Assembly: GCF_013267355.1 (NCBI RefSeq)
Contig: NZ_CP053985.1
Span: 558,001-622,000, forward strand
Source: Achromobacter pestifer
Lineage (GTDB): Bacteria > Pseudomonadota > Gammaproteobacteria > Burkholderiales > Burkholderiaceae_B
Reading direction: 5' to 3'
DNA length: 64,000 bases
Shown one piece after another: positions 8,726 to 17,796 of the stretch. Within the stretch, counting starts at the first letter, position 1, and every line of letters begins with the position of its first letter. The position numbers were made by a program, and so were the translations under genes. The notes beneath the pieces are model-generated. The model was given only the letters and a program-made list of their open reading frames with translations, was not told where the DNA came from and ran no database searches.

Positions 8726-9799
8726 TTACTTGCCGGAAGTCAGGGCGACCCGGCGGCGTTCGCGCACGGCATGGGCCAGGCGCTCAAGCACCGCGACGGA
8801 GGCGTCCCAGTCGATGCAGCCGTCGGTGATGCTCTGGCCGTAGACCAGCGGCGTGCCCGGCACCATGTCCTGGCGGCCGCCCAGCAGATGGCTTTCGACC
8901 ATGACGCCGACCAGGCGGCTGTCGCCCGCTTCCATCTGGCGCGCCACGTCATCGATGACCTGCGGCTGGTTCTCGGGTTTCTTGCTGCTGTTGGCGTGGC
9001 TGGCGTCGATCATGATGCGTTGCGCCAGGCCGGCCTTGGACATGTCCTGGCAGGCCGCGTCCACGCTGGCCGCATCGTAGTTCGGCGTCTTGCCGCCGCG
9101 CAGGATGACGTGGCAGTCCTCATTGCCGGCCGTCGACACGATGGCGGAATGGCCGCCCTTGGTCACCGACAGGAAATGGTGCGGCTGCGACGCCGCCTTG
9201 ATCGCGTCCACCGCAATCTTCACGTTGCCGTCGGTACCGTTCTTGAACCCCACCGGACACGACAGTCCCGAAGCCAGTTCGCGATGTACCTGGCTTTCCG
9301 TCGTCCGAGCCCCGATCGCCCCCCAGGAGACCAGATCCGCGATGTACTGCGGCGTAATCATGTCCAGGAACTCGCAACCCGCCGGCAGTCCCAGGCTATT
9401 GATATCCAGCAGCAGTTCGCGGGCGACGCGCACGCCCTTGTTGATATCGAAGCTGCCGTCCAGGTCCGGATCGTTGATCAAGCCCTTCCAGCCCACCGTG
9501 GTGCGCGGCTTCTCGAAGTACACGCGCATCACGATTTCCAGGTCGGCGCTCAGCCGGTCGCGCACCGGCTTCAGACGCTTCGCATATTCGATGGCCGCAC
9601 GGGTGTCATGGATCGAGCAGGGACCGATCACGACGATCATCCGGTCATCCATGCCGTGCAGGATGCGGTGCATCCCCTGGCGGGCGGCGAACACGGTGTC
9701 GGACGCCTCCTTGGTGCAGGCGAACTCGCGCATGACATGCGCGGGCGGGTTCAGCTCTTTGATTTCTCGAATGCGAAGGTCGTCGGTATTGTGTGACAC
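8726..9799 (-). CDS. aroG: 3-deoxy-7-phosphoheptulonate synthase, class I (AroG type)
   Basis: This 357-aa enzyme commits phosphoenolpyruvate and erythrose 4-phosphate to the shikimate pathway. Conserved parts include VIGPCSIHDTRAAIEYAKRL near residue 57, VYFEKPRTTVGWKGLINDP near 95, and SHANSSKKPENQ for metal binding. Length and sequence fit the AroF/G/H family. The start is GTG at 9799, with AGGAG seven bases upstream. The 5' region from 10002 carries a Phe/Tyr-rich leader peptide and an attenuator, described separately. That strongly suggests end-product control of transcription by charged tRNA-Phe and tRNA-Tyr. Confidence 0.96.
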   Translation of the reverse strand: MSHNTDDLRIREIKELNPPAHVMREFACTKEASDTVFAARQGMHRILHGMDDRMIVVIGPCSIHDTRAAIEYAKRLKPVRDRLSADLEIVMRVYFEKPRTTVGWKGLINDPDLDGSFDINKGVRVARELLLDINSLGLPAGCEFLDMITPQYIADLVSWGAIGARTTESQVHRELASGLSCPVGFKNGTDGNVKIAVDAIKAASQPHHFLSVTKGGHSAIVSTAGNEDCHVILRGGKTPNYDAASVDAACQDMSKAGLAQRIMIDASHANSSKKPENQPQVIDDVARQMEAGDSRLVGVMVESHLLGGRQDMVPGTPLVYGQSITDGCIDWDASVAVLERLAHAVRERRRVALTSGK

Positions 9800-9854
9800 G
9801 GTACTGCTCCTGGGTTGCCCGCCACGGGGATGTTCCCGAGGAGGTTTTCCTCAA

Positions 9855-9994
9855 CTGGCGGCGCAAAAAAAGCCGCCAGTTCGCTGGCGGCTTTTTTGGG
9901 GGGGATTCTTTCCAAACTTCAGATTGAGCGCGTCCCTTCCTCCGCCAGCGGCTTCAGAAAACCATAAAAATAAAAATAAAAGGCGGGGGACGCG
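9855..9994 (-). promoter_or_regulatory. aroG ribosome-mediated attenuator
   Basis: On the minus strand four segments can pair alternately. Segment 1 (9994-9982) pairs with segment 2: CGCGTCCC with GGGACGCG (9936-9929), and CCGCC with GGCGG (9946-9942). Segment 2 CGCTGGCGG (9950-9942) instead pairs perfectly over 9 bp with CCGCCAGCG (9890-9882) in segment 3. Segment 3 otherwise forms the terminator with segment 4. A further copy of GCCGCCAG lies at 9862-9855. A ribosome stalled on the Phe/Tyr codons would cover segment 1, free segment 2 and allow read-through. Pairings were read directly; the regulatory logic is inferred from classical attenuators. Confidence 0.85.
9865..9891 (-). terminator. 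attenuator terminator in the aroG leader (stem 3:4)
   Basis: GCCGCCAG (9891-9884) pairs with CTGGCGGC (9879-9872) across a CGAA loop, followed by seven T (9871-9865). Flanking A and T runs extend the stem. It lies upstream of aroG on the same strand, so it would stop transcription before the gene. Confidence 0.9.
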
Positions 9995-10002
9995 AATTTC
10001 AT
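9919..10002 (-). CDS. Phe/Tyr-rich leader peptide of aroG
   Basis: This 27-codon open frame starts ATG-AAA-TTC and ends TGA, with FYFYFYGF at residues 8-15. Five of those residues are Phe and three are Tyr if Phe3 is set aside. The codons alternate TTT and TAT. It ends about 30 bases before the terminator hairpin of the aroG leader. DAHP synthase makes the precursor of Phe and Tyr, so the composition matches the end products. The ribosome site is weak (AGAG nine bases upstream). It has no function expected beyond sensing aminoacyl-tRNA. Confidence 0.85.
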   Translation of the reverse strand: MKFASPAFYFYFYGFLKPLAEEGTRSI

Positions 10003-10010
10003 GGGGATTG

Positions 10011-10039
10011 ACTCTAGCACAATTTTTTTGAGCCGTCAC
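10011..10039 (-). promoter_or_regulatory. possible promoter of the aroG leader
   Basis: On the minus strand GTGACG (10039-10034) and TAGAGT (10016-10011) are 17 bp apart, with TG one base before the -10. Transcription would start at or within a few bases of the leader-peptide ATG, making a nearly leaderless message. A promoter inside tldD is the alternative. Confidence 0.35.
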
Positions 10040-10054
10040 CAGTGTTTTTTCAGA

Positions 10055-11515
10055 TCAGGCGGTACCGCCGACCGTCAGGCCTTCCATGCGGACCGTGGGC
10101 ATGCCCACGCCCACGGGGACGCTCTGGCCGTCCTTGCCGCAGGTGCCCACGCCCGAATCCAGTTGCAGGTCGTTGCCGATCATGGTGACGCGGGTCATGG
10201 CGTCCGGACCGTTGCCGATCAGGGTGGCGCCCTTGACCGGATAGGTCACCTTGCCGTTTTCGATCATGTAGGCTTCGGACGCCGAGAACACGAACTTGCC
10301 GTTGGTGATGTCGACCTGGCCGCCGCCGAAGTTGACCGCGTACAGCCCGCGCTTGACGGACGACACGATTTCCTCGGCCGGCTTGTCGCCTGCCAGCATG
10401 TAGGTATTGGTCATGCGCGGCATGGGCAGGTGCGCGAACGATTCGCGGCGGCCGTTGCCGGTGGCGGCGGTCTTCATGAGGCGCGCGTTCAGCGTGTCCT
10501 GCATGTAGCCGCGCAGGATGCCGTCCTCGATCAGCACGTTGCGCTGGGTGGCATTGCCTTCGTCGTCGATGTTGAGCGAACCGCGGCGATCCGGAATCGT
10601 GCCGTCGTCCACCACCGTCACGCCCTTGGAGGCCACGCGCTCGCCGATACGGCCGGAGAACACGCTGGAGCCCTTGCGGTTGAAGTCGCCTTCCAGGCCG
10701 TGGCCGACCGCCTCGTGCAACAGGATGCCGGGCCAACCGGAACCCAGCACGACGGTCATTTCACCGGCCGGCGCCGGACGGGCCTCGAGGTTGACCATGG
10801 CTTCGTGCACCGCGCGTTCGACGTAGCCCTGCAGCATTTCGTCCGTGAAATAGGCCAGGCCCAGACGTCCGCCGCCGCCAGCGTGGCCCATCTCGCGGCG
10901 TCCATTGCGCTCGGCGATGACGGTCAGCGACAGGCGCACCAGCGGACGCACGTCGGCGGCCAGGCGGCCGTCGCTGCCGGCCACCAGCACCACATCATAT
11001 TCAGCGCCCAAGCCCGCCATGACCTGGATCACGTGCGGATCGCGCGCGCGCGCCATGCGCTCCACGCGTTCGAGCAGGGCGACTTTCTCGGGGGCGCTCA
11101 ACGTAGCCACCGGATCGATATCGGCATACAGGCTGCGGCCGATCTCGGCTTCGACCTGCGCCGCCACCTTTACCTTGCCGGCGCCGCGGCGCGCGATGCC
11201 GCGCACGGCATGCGCCGACGACAACAGCGCTTCAGGCGACAGCGAATCGGAATAGGCGAAGGCGGTTTTCTCGCCGCTGACCGCGCGCACCCCGACGCCC
11301 TGGCCGATCGAAAAACTGCCGGTCTTGACGATGCCCTCTTCCAGGCTCCAGCCTTCGCTGCGCGTGTACTGGAAATACAGATCGGCGTAGTCGACCTTGT
11401 GCGTGAAGATTTCTCCCAGCGCACGCGCCATGTCCGCCTCGGTCAGGCCCCAGGGGTCGAGCAGCAGGGATTTGGCGGTGGCGAGGGAAGCAATGGCGGG
11501 ATCGATGATTTTCAT
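10055..11515 (-). CDS. tldD: metalloprotease TldD
   Basis: This 486-aa zinc protease of the TldD/PmbA (U62) family acts in peptide maturation and turnover with TldE/PmbA. The metal motif [12 protein letters not shown] (HExxxH) is near residue 260. The family features [19 protein letters not shown] and the C-terminal [20 protein letters not shown] are also seen. The partner tldE/pmbA is not in this window. It lies upstream of the aroG leader on the same strand with no separate terminator, so some aroG transcription could start further upstream. Confidence 0.95.
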   Translation of the reverse strand: MKIIDPAIASLATAKSLLLDPWGLTEADMARALGEIFTHKVDYADLYFQYTRSEGWSLEEGIVKTGSFSIGQGVGVRAVSGEKTAFAYSDSLSPEALLSSAHAVRGIARRGAGKVKVAAQVEAEIGRSLYADIDPVATLSAPEKVALLERVERMARARDPHVIQVMAGLGAEYDVVLVAGSDGRLAADVRPLVRLSLTVIAERNGRREMGHAGGGGRLGLAYFTDEMLQGYVERAVHEAMVNLEARPAPAGEMTVVLGSGWPGILLHEAVGHGLEGDFNRKGSSVFSGRIGERVASKGVTVVDDGTIPDRRGSLNIDDEGNATQRNVLIEDGILRGYMQDTLNARLMKTAATGNGRRESFAHLPMPRMTNTYMLAGDKPAEEIVSSVKRGLYAVNFGGGQVDITNGKFVFSASEAYMIENGKVTYPVKGATLIGNGPDAMTRVTMIGNDLQLDSGVGTCGKDGQSVPVGVGMPTVRMEGLTVGGTA

Positions 11516-12315
11516 GGGGCTCTGTGCAGGAAGCGGCGGCGCGCAGGCGCGCGCTCGCGGTGATACTCGAGATCATATCGTAACGCTGGCGCGGCCCGGC
11601 CGTCGCAGAGTTCCCTGGCGGAAAGGATTCCCCCGGGGAACACCTTGGCGGCGAAAAATGCCACGGGCATTATCCATGGAGAATGAATGGGGGCGGAATA
11701 TTACATATCAAGTTAAGAAGACGAGCCCAGACAATGTCCGATGCGCCCCTTTTTCCGAGTAGCCGCAGGACACTGCCGCACGCGGGGCATACAGCCCGTC
11801 GGCAGGCCGGATGCGCACTCCAAACTCGTCATACAACCTGACATGAAAATGAAATATGCCAAACGGACGTTCAGGTGGACAGTCCTGCGCGTGGAAGTAA
11901 AAAGTCGGACGAAAATCAAAGCGCCAGACAATTGATCCGCTCTTGTGCGCAACGTCATCAGACCACTTTCAGCGTCGCATGGCCCGCCAGGACGGTCGAG
12001 CGCGGCTGCCCGCAAGCCGCGTACTTGCGTGCCCTGCGAGACAAATCGGGCGCAGGCAAGCGCACTCACGGCCATTTGTCCGTCTCGTGAACCAATACCC
12101 CTATTGTTTCAAGTTGTCCCAAATTCGAGAATATCCTTCCCAAGACTTGGCAGCTGCCGCATTCCCGGACCACAAAACGGCACTTGACTCTTTTGATACA
12201 AAGTAATTACCTCGGAAACCAGGAAGTCAAGCCGCAATTTCTGTATTATGCGAAGCACAACAATTACACATAACTTCGCCGGCGATTACAGCAGTTCCAT
12301 AATCAGGAATAAACC
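11516..12315. other. 800-base region without a convincing gene
   Basis: This gap separates divergent tldD and the H-NS-type gene. It is visibly more AT-rich from about 11660 onward than neighbouring coding DNA. Short open frames exist on both strands, but none has a ribosome site with a credible protein. A GTTCCC/GGGAAC inverted repeat lies near 11608-11643. The last 140 bases contain TTGACT (12185) and TATTAT (12243) boxes that could belong to the H-NS promoter. AT-rich DNA in front of an H-NS gene fits autoregulatory binding, but I cannot show it. Confidence 0.5.
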
Positions 12316-12699
12316 ATGGCCCGAGAATCCTACGCAGCACTGCAAGCAAAGATCGAAAAGGAAATCAACAAACTACAAAAGAAGGCTGAAGTCCTGCAAA
12401 CCAAGCGCCGCAAGCCCGTGATCACGCAGATCATCACGTCGATGCGCGAGTACGACATCACGCCCGAAGAAATCGTTGCAGCCTATGGCGCCGGCAAACC
12501 CGCCCGCGCCGCCACTGGCGGGCGCCGCAAGACCGGCGCCGCTGCCCGTCCGGCCAACGCCGCCAAACGCGCCGTTGCGCCCAAGTACCGCCATCCTCAA
12601 ACAGGGGAAACGTGGAGCGGCCATGGCAAGGCCCCCCGCTGGCTCGCCGCGGAAGAAGCCGCAGGCGCAACCCGCGACAGTTTTCTTATCAAAGAATAA
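12316..12699 (+). CDS. H-NS family nucleoid-associated protein
   Basis: This 127-aa DNA-binding protein has an N-terminal coiled coil for oligomerisation (about residues 5-45, lysine- and glutamate-rich) and a basic alanine-rich linker. The C-terminal H-NS DNA-binding motif reads KYRHPQTGETWSGHGKAPRW, with the core TWSGHGKAPRWL. It resembles the Bordetella BpH3 protein. H-NS proteins silence AT-rich DNA and shape the nucleoid. The gene is preceded by AGGA eight bases from the ATG and followed by a strong terminator. Confidence 0.92.
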   Translation: MARESYAALQAKIEKEINKLQKKAEVLQTKRRKPVITQIITSMREYDITPEEIVAAYGAGKPARAATGGRRKTGAAARPANAAKRAVAPKYRHPQTGETWSGHGKAPRWLAAEEAAGATRDSFLIKE

Positions 12700-12720
12700 A
12701 AAACCTATTCGCCAGTATGA

Positions 12721-12759
12721 AATAAATCGGCGCACCAAAATGGTGCGCCGATTTATTTA
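12721..12759. terminator. bidirectional terminator between the H-NS gene and the DUF4136 lipoprotein
   Basis: A perfect 18-bp stem (12721-12738 with 12742-12759) has a three-base loop. The AT-rich outer part gives T-rich ends on both strands. It serves the two convergent genes. Confidence 0.9.
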
Positions 12760-12785
12760 AAGGCTGATCCAAAGGTCGCCGAAAC

Positions 12786-13424
12786 TCACTGTACCGGAAA
12801 GCGGATTTCGCGCTCCGCCCCATTATTTCCGGGGAAATTATCAAATATTGCACGCACCAGATACGGCATGGTCCGCAGGAAATCGTCGCGCTCGCTCAAT
12901 ATGAAAGCGCTGGAACGGTATACCTCCGCGCCGCCGCGCTGCGTGTCATAGATATGCAGGGTGAGGGTATTGCGCTGCACGACCATCGGCACGTCCACCC
13001 AGTCAGGGCCCCAATAGCCGTACCCGGCGCCCCAGGGACGCGGGCCGTAGAAACCGCCATAGCCATAGCCGCCGTAGAAATACGGGTCGTACGGACGCTG
13101 CACCATTATCTGGGTCTGGGTGGTGCCGTAGTTGAACGACACGTCGAAACGGCCCTTGGCCCCAGGTTTGGCTTCGACCAGGCCTGTTGCGCCTATGCCG
13201 GCACGCACCATGTCCTGATAGGACTGATATTCGAGATTGTTGTTTTGCGAGGCGTCCGCGGCGATGAATTGATATGTCTGCCCTTCCACGCCCGTGGGCC
13301 ACTGCTGAAACGACGTCACCCGCGCGGAAACCGTGGGCGCCGCGCAACCCGTCAAGGCGAGCGCCCCCGCCACGGCCAGCAGACCCGCCCAGCGGCGTGC
13401 ATTGAACATGGACAAGCTCGACAT
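12786..13424 (-). CDS. DUF4136 lipoprotein
   Basis: This 212-aa protein has a lipoprotein signal peptide: a basic N-terminus, a hydrophobic stretch to residue 26 and the lipobox LTGC. The rest looks like the DUF4136 fold, with FQQWP at the start of the mature part and YLVRAIFDNFPG near the C-terminus. A Gly/Tyr/Pro-rich stretch lies around residues 113-140 (PYFYGGYGYGGFYGPRPWG). It is probably exported and membrane-anchored; the function is unknown. It faces the H-NS gene across a shared terminator and diverges from pepN. Confidence 0.85.
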   Translation of the reverse strand: MSSLSMFNARRWAGLLAVAGALALTGCAAPTVSARVTSFQQWPTGVEGQTYQFIAADASQNNNLEYQSYQDMVRAGIGATGLVEAKPGAKGRFDVSFNYGTTQTQIMVQRPYDPYFYGGYGYGGFYGPRPWGAGYGYWGPDWVDVPMVVQRNTLTLHIYDTQRGGAEVYRSSAFILSERDDFLRTMPYLVRAIFDNFPGNNGAEREIRFPVQ

Positions 13425-13573
13425 TTTGCAACCCCTCCAGCGCGCGACGGCGCCATGATACTGACTTTGACTCGAACCGCTACAAAAAGTTTACGGTACG
13501 CCAAACGGCCCAGGGCGGCGCACCATGCCCAGCCACTACAATAGAGCCCTCGTTCATACAGGACTGCGATCCC

Positions 13574-16279
13574 ATGCGCACAGACACGCCCGTAACCGTA
13601 CATCGCAAGGATTACCAGCCCTACCCCTACGACATTCCCGAAGTCGCCCTCGCCTTTGACCTCGCGCCGGACGCGACCGAAGTCCGCTGCACAATGCAAG
13701 TACAGCGCAAACCTGGGGCCAGCGCCGACGCCGCCCTGGTCCTGGACGGCGAGGACCTGGAACTCGTCTCGGTAGGCGTGAATGGCGCGGCCCTGCCCGC
13801 CGACAGCTACCGCCTGTCCGAACACAGCCTGGCCCTCTACGGCCTGCCGTCCAGCGCCACGGTGGAAATCGTCAGCCGCTGCAAGCCGTCGGCCAATTCG
13901 ACGCTGATGGGCCTGTACGTCTCGGGCGGCAACTTCTTCACCCAATGCGAAGCCGAGGGCTTTCGCCGCATTACCTGGTTCGCGGACCGGCCCGATGTGA
14001 TGTCGCGCTACCGCGTGACCTTGCGCGCCCAGCCGGAGTATCCGGTGCTGCTGTCCAACGGCAACCTGCTGGCCACGCGCCAGTTGCCCGACGGCCGCAA
14101 TGAAGTCGAATGGGAAGACCCCTTCCCCAAGCCCTGCTACCTGTTCGCGCTGGTGGCCGGCAAGCTCACGCACCGCGAGACCACCGTGAAGACCGCCAGC
14201 GGCCGCGACGTGCTGCTGCAGGTCTACAGCGACCCGGGCTCGGAGTCCAAGACCGAATGGGCCCTGGATTCGCTGGTGCGGGCGCTGCGCTGGGACGAAA
14301 GCCGCTTCGGCCTGGAGCTGGACCTGGACCGCTTCATGATCGTGGCCGTCCATGACTTCAACATGGGCGCGATGGAAAACAAGGGTTTGAACATCTTCAA
14401 CGCCGCCTACGTGCTGGCGGATGCGGATACCGCCACGGACGCCAACTATGAAGGCATCGAGTCCGTCATCGGACACGAGTACTTCCACAACTGGACCGGC
14501 AACCGCGTCACCTGCCGCGACTGGTTCCAGCTGAGCCTGAAGGAAGGCCTGACCGTCTTCCGCGACCAGGAATTCAGCGCCGACATGATGGCCGATGGCA
14601 TGGATGCGGCGGCAGCCGCAAGCGCCCGCGCGGTCAAGCGCATCGACGACGTGGTGGCGCTGCGCGCCGCCCAGTTCCCGGAAGACGCCGGCCCCATGGC
14701 CCACCCGATCCGGCCGGAAAGCTACCAGGAGATCGGCAACTTCTACACCGCGACCGTGTACGAAAAGGGCGCCGAGGTCATCCGCATGCAGCACACCCTG
14801 CTGGGCGAGGAGGGCTTTCGCGCCGGCATGGACGAATACTTCCGCCGCCATGACGGCCAGGCCGTGACCTGCGATGACTTTGTCGCCGCCATGGAATCCG
14901 TCTACGTGCGCCAGCACCCGGACCGCGACCTGTCCGTGTTCCGCCGCTGGTACCGCCAGGCCGGCACGCCGCGCGTGAACGTCAAGCTCGACCACGACCC
15001 CGCCGCGCGCCGCTGCACCGTGACGCTCACCCAGGAATGCCCGCCGGTCGGCGTGGAAAGGAAGGCCGGCGCCGGCTACGTGAAGGCGCCCTTCCACATC
15101 CCGTTCGCCGTCGGCTTGCTGGACCGCGACGGCCGCGCCTTGCCGCTGCGCCATGCCGGCGCTGTCCAGGACACCGCGCTGCTGGAACTGACGCAACAAA
15201 GCCAGCAATGGGTATTCGAGGATATCGCCGAGCGTCCCGTGCCGTCGCTGCTGCGCGATTTTTCGGCCCCCGTCATCGTCGATTACGGCTGGACCAACGA
15301 GGAACTGGCCCTGCTGTCGGCGCATGACAGCAATCCTTTCGCACGCTGGGAAGCCGGCCAGGAATTCGCCACCCGCCAGATCCTGGCGCTGGCCGAAGCC
15401 CGCCAGGCCGGCAAGACCCTGCATGCCGAGGCCGCGTTCATCGAGACCTGGCGCGCGCTGCTGACCGATCCGGCGCTCGACGCCGCCTACCGCGCCCGCG
15501 CCCTGGCCCTGCCGTCCGAGAAGACCCTGGCCGAACGCATGCAGCAGGTGGACCCGCCCGCCCTGGCGGTCGCGCGCGACTTCCTGCGCGCCGAACTGGG
15601 ACGCCAGCTGGCCGCCGAATTCCGCCAGGCCTTCGACGACAACCAGACCCCGGGCGAGTACAGCCCGGCGCCGGTGCCCGCCGGCAAGCGCGCCCTGAAA
15701 AACCTGGCGCTCAGCCACCTGATGGCCGCGTGCGAACTCGACGCCCCGCGCCTGGCCGAGCAGCAGTACGAAAAGGCCGGCAACATGACCGACAGCATGG
15801 CGGCGCTGTCCGCGCTGGTCAATTTCGGCCAGGGCGAGTACCCGCAAAAAGCGCTCGCCGCGTTCTACGACAAATGGCGCGACAACGCCCTGGTGGTGGA
15901 CAAGTGGTTCGCCCTGCAGGCCGCGGCGCGCTCGACCACCGTGCAGACGGCGCGCGAGCTGATGCAGCACCCCGCATTCACCTTGCGCAACCCGAACCGC
16001 GCGCGCTCGCTGATCTTCCAGTTCTGCCTGAACAACGCGCGCGGCATGCATCATCCCGACGGCACCGGCTACGCCTTCTGGGCCGAGCAGGTGCTGGCGC
16101 TGGATGCCCTCAACCCCGAGATCGCCGCCCGCCTGGCGCGCGCGCTGGACAACTGGTCGCGCTTCGTGCCCGCCCTGCGCACGCCCATGCAGGCCGCCCT
16201 GCAGCAGGTGCGCGCCCACGCCGGCCTGTCGCGCAATGTGCAGGAAATCGTGTCCAAGGCTTTAGAATTCGCAGCATAG
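13574..16279 (+). CDS. pepN: aminopeptidase N (M1 family)
   Basis: This 901-aa zinc aminopeptidase removes N-terminal residues from peptides in the cytoplasm. The exopeptidase motif GAMEN appears in FNMGAMENKGLNIF near residue 263. The zinc site HEYFHNWTGNRVTCRDWF is near 300, followed by the second glutamate in LKEGLTVFRDQEF. The C-terminal DUF3458 and helical domains of the PepN type are present and the length matches. It is followed after 9 bases by fbp, so the two may be co-transcribed. Confidence 0.97.
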   Translation: MRTDTPVTVHRKDYQPYPYDIPEVALAFDLAPDATEVRCTMQVQRKPGASADAALVLDGEDLELVSVGVNGAALPADSYRLSEHSLALYGLPSSATVEIVSRCKPSANSTLMGLYVSGGNFFTQCEAEGFRRITWFADRPDVMSRYRVTLRAQPEYPVLLSNGNLLATRQLPDGRNEVEWEDPFPKPCYLFALVAGKLTHRETTVKTASGRDVLLQVYSDPGSESKTEWALDSLVRALRWDESRFGLELDLDRFMIVAVHDFNMGAMENKGLNIFNAAYVLADADTATDANYEGIESVIGHEYFHNWTGNRVTCRDWFQLSLKEGLTVFRDQEFSADMMADGMDAAAAASARAVKRIDDVVALRAAQFPEDAGPMAHPIRPESYQEIGNFYTATVYEKGAEVIRMQHTLLGEEGFRAGMDEYFRRHDGQAVTCDDFVAAMESVYVRQHPDRDLSVFRRWYRQAGTPRVNVKLDHDPAARRCTVTLTQECPPVGVERKAGAGYVKAPFHIPFAVGLLDRDGRALPLRHAGAVQDTALLELTQQSQQWVFEDIAERPVPSLLRDFSAPVIVDYGWTNEELALLSAHDSNPFARWEAGQEFATRQILALAEARQAGKTLHAEAAFIETWRALLTDPALDAAYRARALALPSEKTLAERMQQVDPPALAVARDFLRAELGRQLAAEFRQAFDDNQTPGEYSPAPVPAGKRALKNLALSHLMAACELDAPRLAEQQYEKAGNMTDSMAALSALVNFGQGEYPQKALAAFYDKWRDNALVVDKWFALQAAARSTTVQTARELMQHPAFTLRNPNRARSLIFQFCLNNARGMHHPDGTGYAFWAEQVLALDALNPEIAARLARALDNWSRFVPALRTPMQAALQQVRAHAGLSRNVQEIVSKALEFAA

Positions 16280-16288
16280 GAGGTTCCT

Positions 16289-17311
16289 TTGAAACGCAAA
16301 ACACTGACCCAATACCTGGTGGAGCAGCAACGCTCCGCCCAAGCCCTCGCGCCGGAAGTGCGGCTGCTCATCGAAGTGGTTGCGCGCGCCTGCAAGGCCA
16401 TCAGCCATGCGGTGAGCAAGGGCGCGCTCGGCGGCGTCCTCGGCAGCCTGGAAAGCGAGAACGTCCAGGGCGAAGTGCAGAAGAAGCTGGACGTGCTGTC
16501 CAACGAGATCCTGCTCGAAGCCAATGAATGGGGCGGCCACCTGGCGGCCATGGCCTCGGAAGAAATGGAAACCATCCATCTGATTCCGAACCGCTATCCC
16601 AAGGGCGAATACCTGCTGCTGTTCGATCCCCTGGACGGCTCCTCGAACATCGACGTCAACGTCTCCATCGGCACCATCTTCTCGGTGCTGCACGCGCCGC
16701 ACGATGTATCGGGCGCGCCCGTGTGCGAACAGGACTTCCTGCAGCCGGGCGACAAGCAGGTCGTGGCCGGTTATGCCGTCTACGGTCCGCAGACCATGCT
16801 GGTGCTGACCATCGGCAATGGCGTGGTGGGCTTCACGCTGGACCGCGAAATGGGCTCGTGGGTGCTGACGCACGAGAACATCCGCGTGCCGGAAGACACC
16901 AAGGAGTTCGCCATCAACATGTCGAACATGCGCCACTGGGCTGCCCCGGTCAAGCGCTACGTCGACGACTGCCTGGCCGGCACGACCGGTCCGCTGGGCA
17001 AGGACTACAACATGCGCTGGATCGCCTCCATGGTGGCCGACGTGCATCGCATCCTGACCCGCGGCGGCATCTTCATGTACCCCTGGGACGCCCGTGAACC
17101 CGGCAAGGCCGGCAAGCTGCGCCTGATGTACGAAGCCAATCCCATGAGCTTCCTGGTCGAACAGGCCGGCGGCGCCGCGATCACCGGCGCGCAGCGCATC
17201 ATGGAGATCCAGCCCGACAAGCTGCACCAGCGCGTCAGCGTGATCCTGGGCTCGAAGAACGAAGTCGACCGCGTCGGCCGTTACCACGCCGAAGAAGCAG
17301 CCAAGCAGTAA
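16289..17311 (+). CDS. fbp: fructose-1,6-bisphosphatase class I
   Basis: This 340-aa gluconeogenic phosphatase converts fructose 1,6-bisphosphate to fructose 6-phosphate. Recognisable motifs are [20 protein letters not shown] near residue 110 (metal ligands), RYVDDCLAG, and the substrate-binding [20 protein letters not shown] near residue 273. Its start lies 9 bases after pepN, with AGGAGG upstream of the ATG. A strong terminator follows. Confidence 0.97.
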   Translation: MKRKTLTQYLVEQQRSAQALAPEVRLLIEVVARACKAISHAVSKGALGGVLGSLESENVQGEVQKKLDVLSNEILLEANEWGGHLAAMASEEMETIHLIPNRYPKGEYLLLFDPLDGSSNIDVNVSIGTIFSVLHAPHDVSGAPVCEQDFLQPGDKQVVAGYAVYGPQTMLVLTIGNGVVGFTLDREMGSWVLTHENIRVPEDTKEFAINMSNMRHWAAPVKRYVDDCLAGTTGPLGKDYNMRWIASMVADVHRILTRGGIFMYPWDAREPGKAGKLRLMYEANPMSFLVEQAGGAAITGAQRIMEIQPDKLHQRVSVILGSKNEVDRVGRYHAEEAAKQ

Positions 17312-17333
17312 GCGGCAGGCGCTCCGCGCCCAC

Positions 17334-17371
17334 GAAAAAGCCCCGGCGCCTCAGGCGGCCGGGGCTTTTTC
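17334..17371 (+). terminator. intrinsic terminator of pepN-fbp
   Basis: A 13-bp stem (17334-17346 with 17359-17371), with a second small hairpin in the loop, ends in a five-T run. The symmetrical A/T ends may also serve the convergent small lipoprotein gene. Confidence 0.85.
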
Positions 17372-17395
17372 ATGGGCGAGCCATCAGAACAGCGG

Positions 17396-17617
17396 TCACT
17401 TCACCTGTTCGATCGACTTCACGTCGTCCTTGTTGATCTGGACCTTCTTGCCGTCCTTGTCATATTCATACATGCCCGAATCCTTGTCGTACTTGGGCGT
17501 GTCGGGCGTCACGGTCGAGCTGCCGTCCCGCTGCTGAATGACCGACGGAGACGAGCATCCGGCCAGTACCCCGAATCCGGTCACGGCCAGGGCAAGCGTC
17601 ATGGTCTTCAGTTTCAT
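17396..17617 (-). CDS. YgdI/YgdR family lipoprotein
   Basis: This 73-aa protein has a lipoprotein signal (lipobox LAGC, Cys21) and a short mature domain. The mature part, VIQQRDGSSTVTPDTPKYD followed by a KDGKKVQINKDDV tail, matches the SH3-like YgdI/YgdR family. It is probably anchored in the periplasm; the role is unknown. It is convergent with fbp and monocistronic. Confidence 0.85.
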   Translation of the reverse strand: MKLKTMTLALAVTGFGVLAGCSSPSVIQQRDGSSTVTPDTPKYDKDSGMYEYDKDGKKVQINKDDVKSIEQVK

Positions 17618-17733
17618 GGGCGTGTTCTCCGAAAGTGAATCGTGAATTCACTGTATCTGACACTGTCCCCGCATTCGTGACGGGTTGTGGTCAAAATGCA
17701 TGCGAAGGTAAGGCAGCAGGCCCGCCAAAATGC

Positions 17734-17768
17734 AAAAAACCCCTCGCGGGCCCGGCCTGCGAGGGGTT
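17734..17768 (-). terminator. intrinsic terminator of alaC-hom-thrC
   Basis: On the minus strand a 10-bp stem (17768-17759 with 17747-17738) is followed by six T (17739-17734). It lies 29 bases past the thrC stop. Confidence 0.85.
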
Positions 17769-17796
17769 GCACACGCATACAAGACGCTAGCGGCCT

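Noticed and set aside
7112..9796. a very long open frame on the plus strand, antisense to aroG and the dehydrogenase
   Set aside because: High GC content produces long antisense frames. The minus strand encodes clearly recognisable enzymes here.
11741..12206. short plus-strand frames in the gap before the H-NS gene
   Set aside because: They overlap one another, lack ribosome sites and resemble no protein family.
13352..16219. a 955-codon frame antisense to pepN
   Set aside because: The composition is low-complexity and pepN explains the region.
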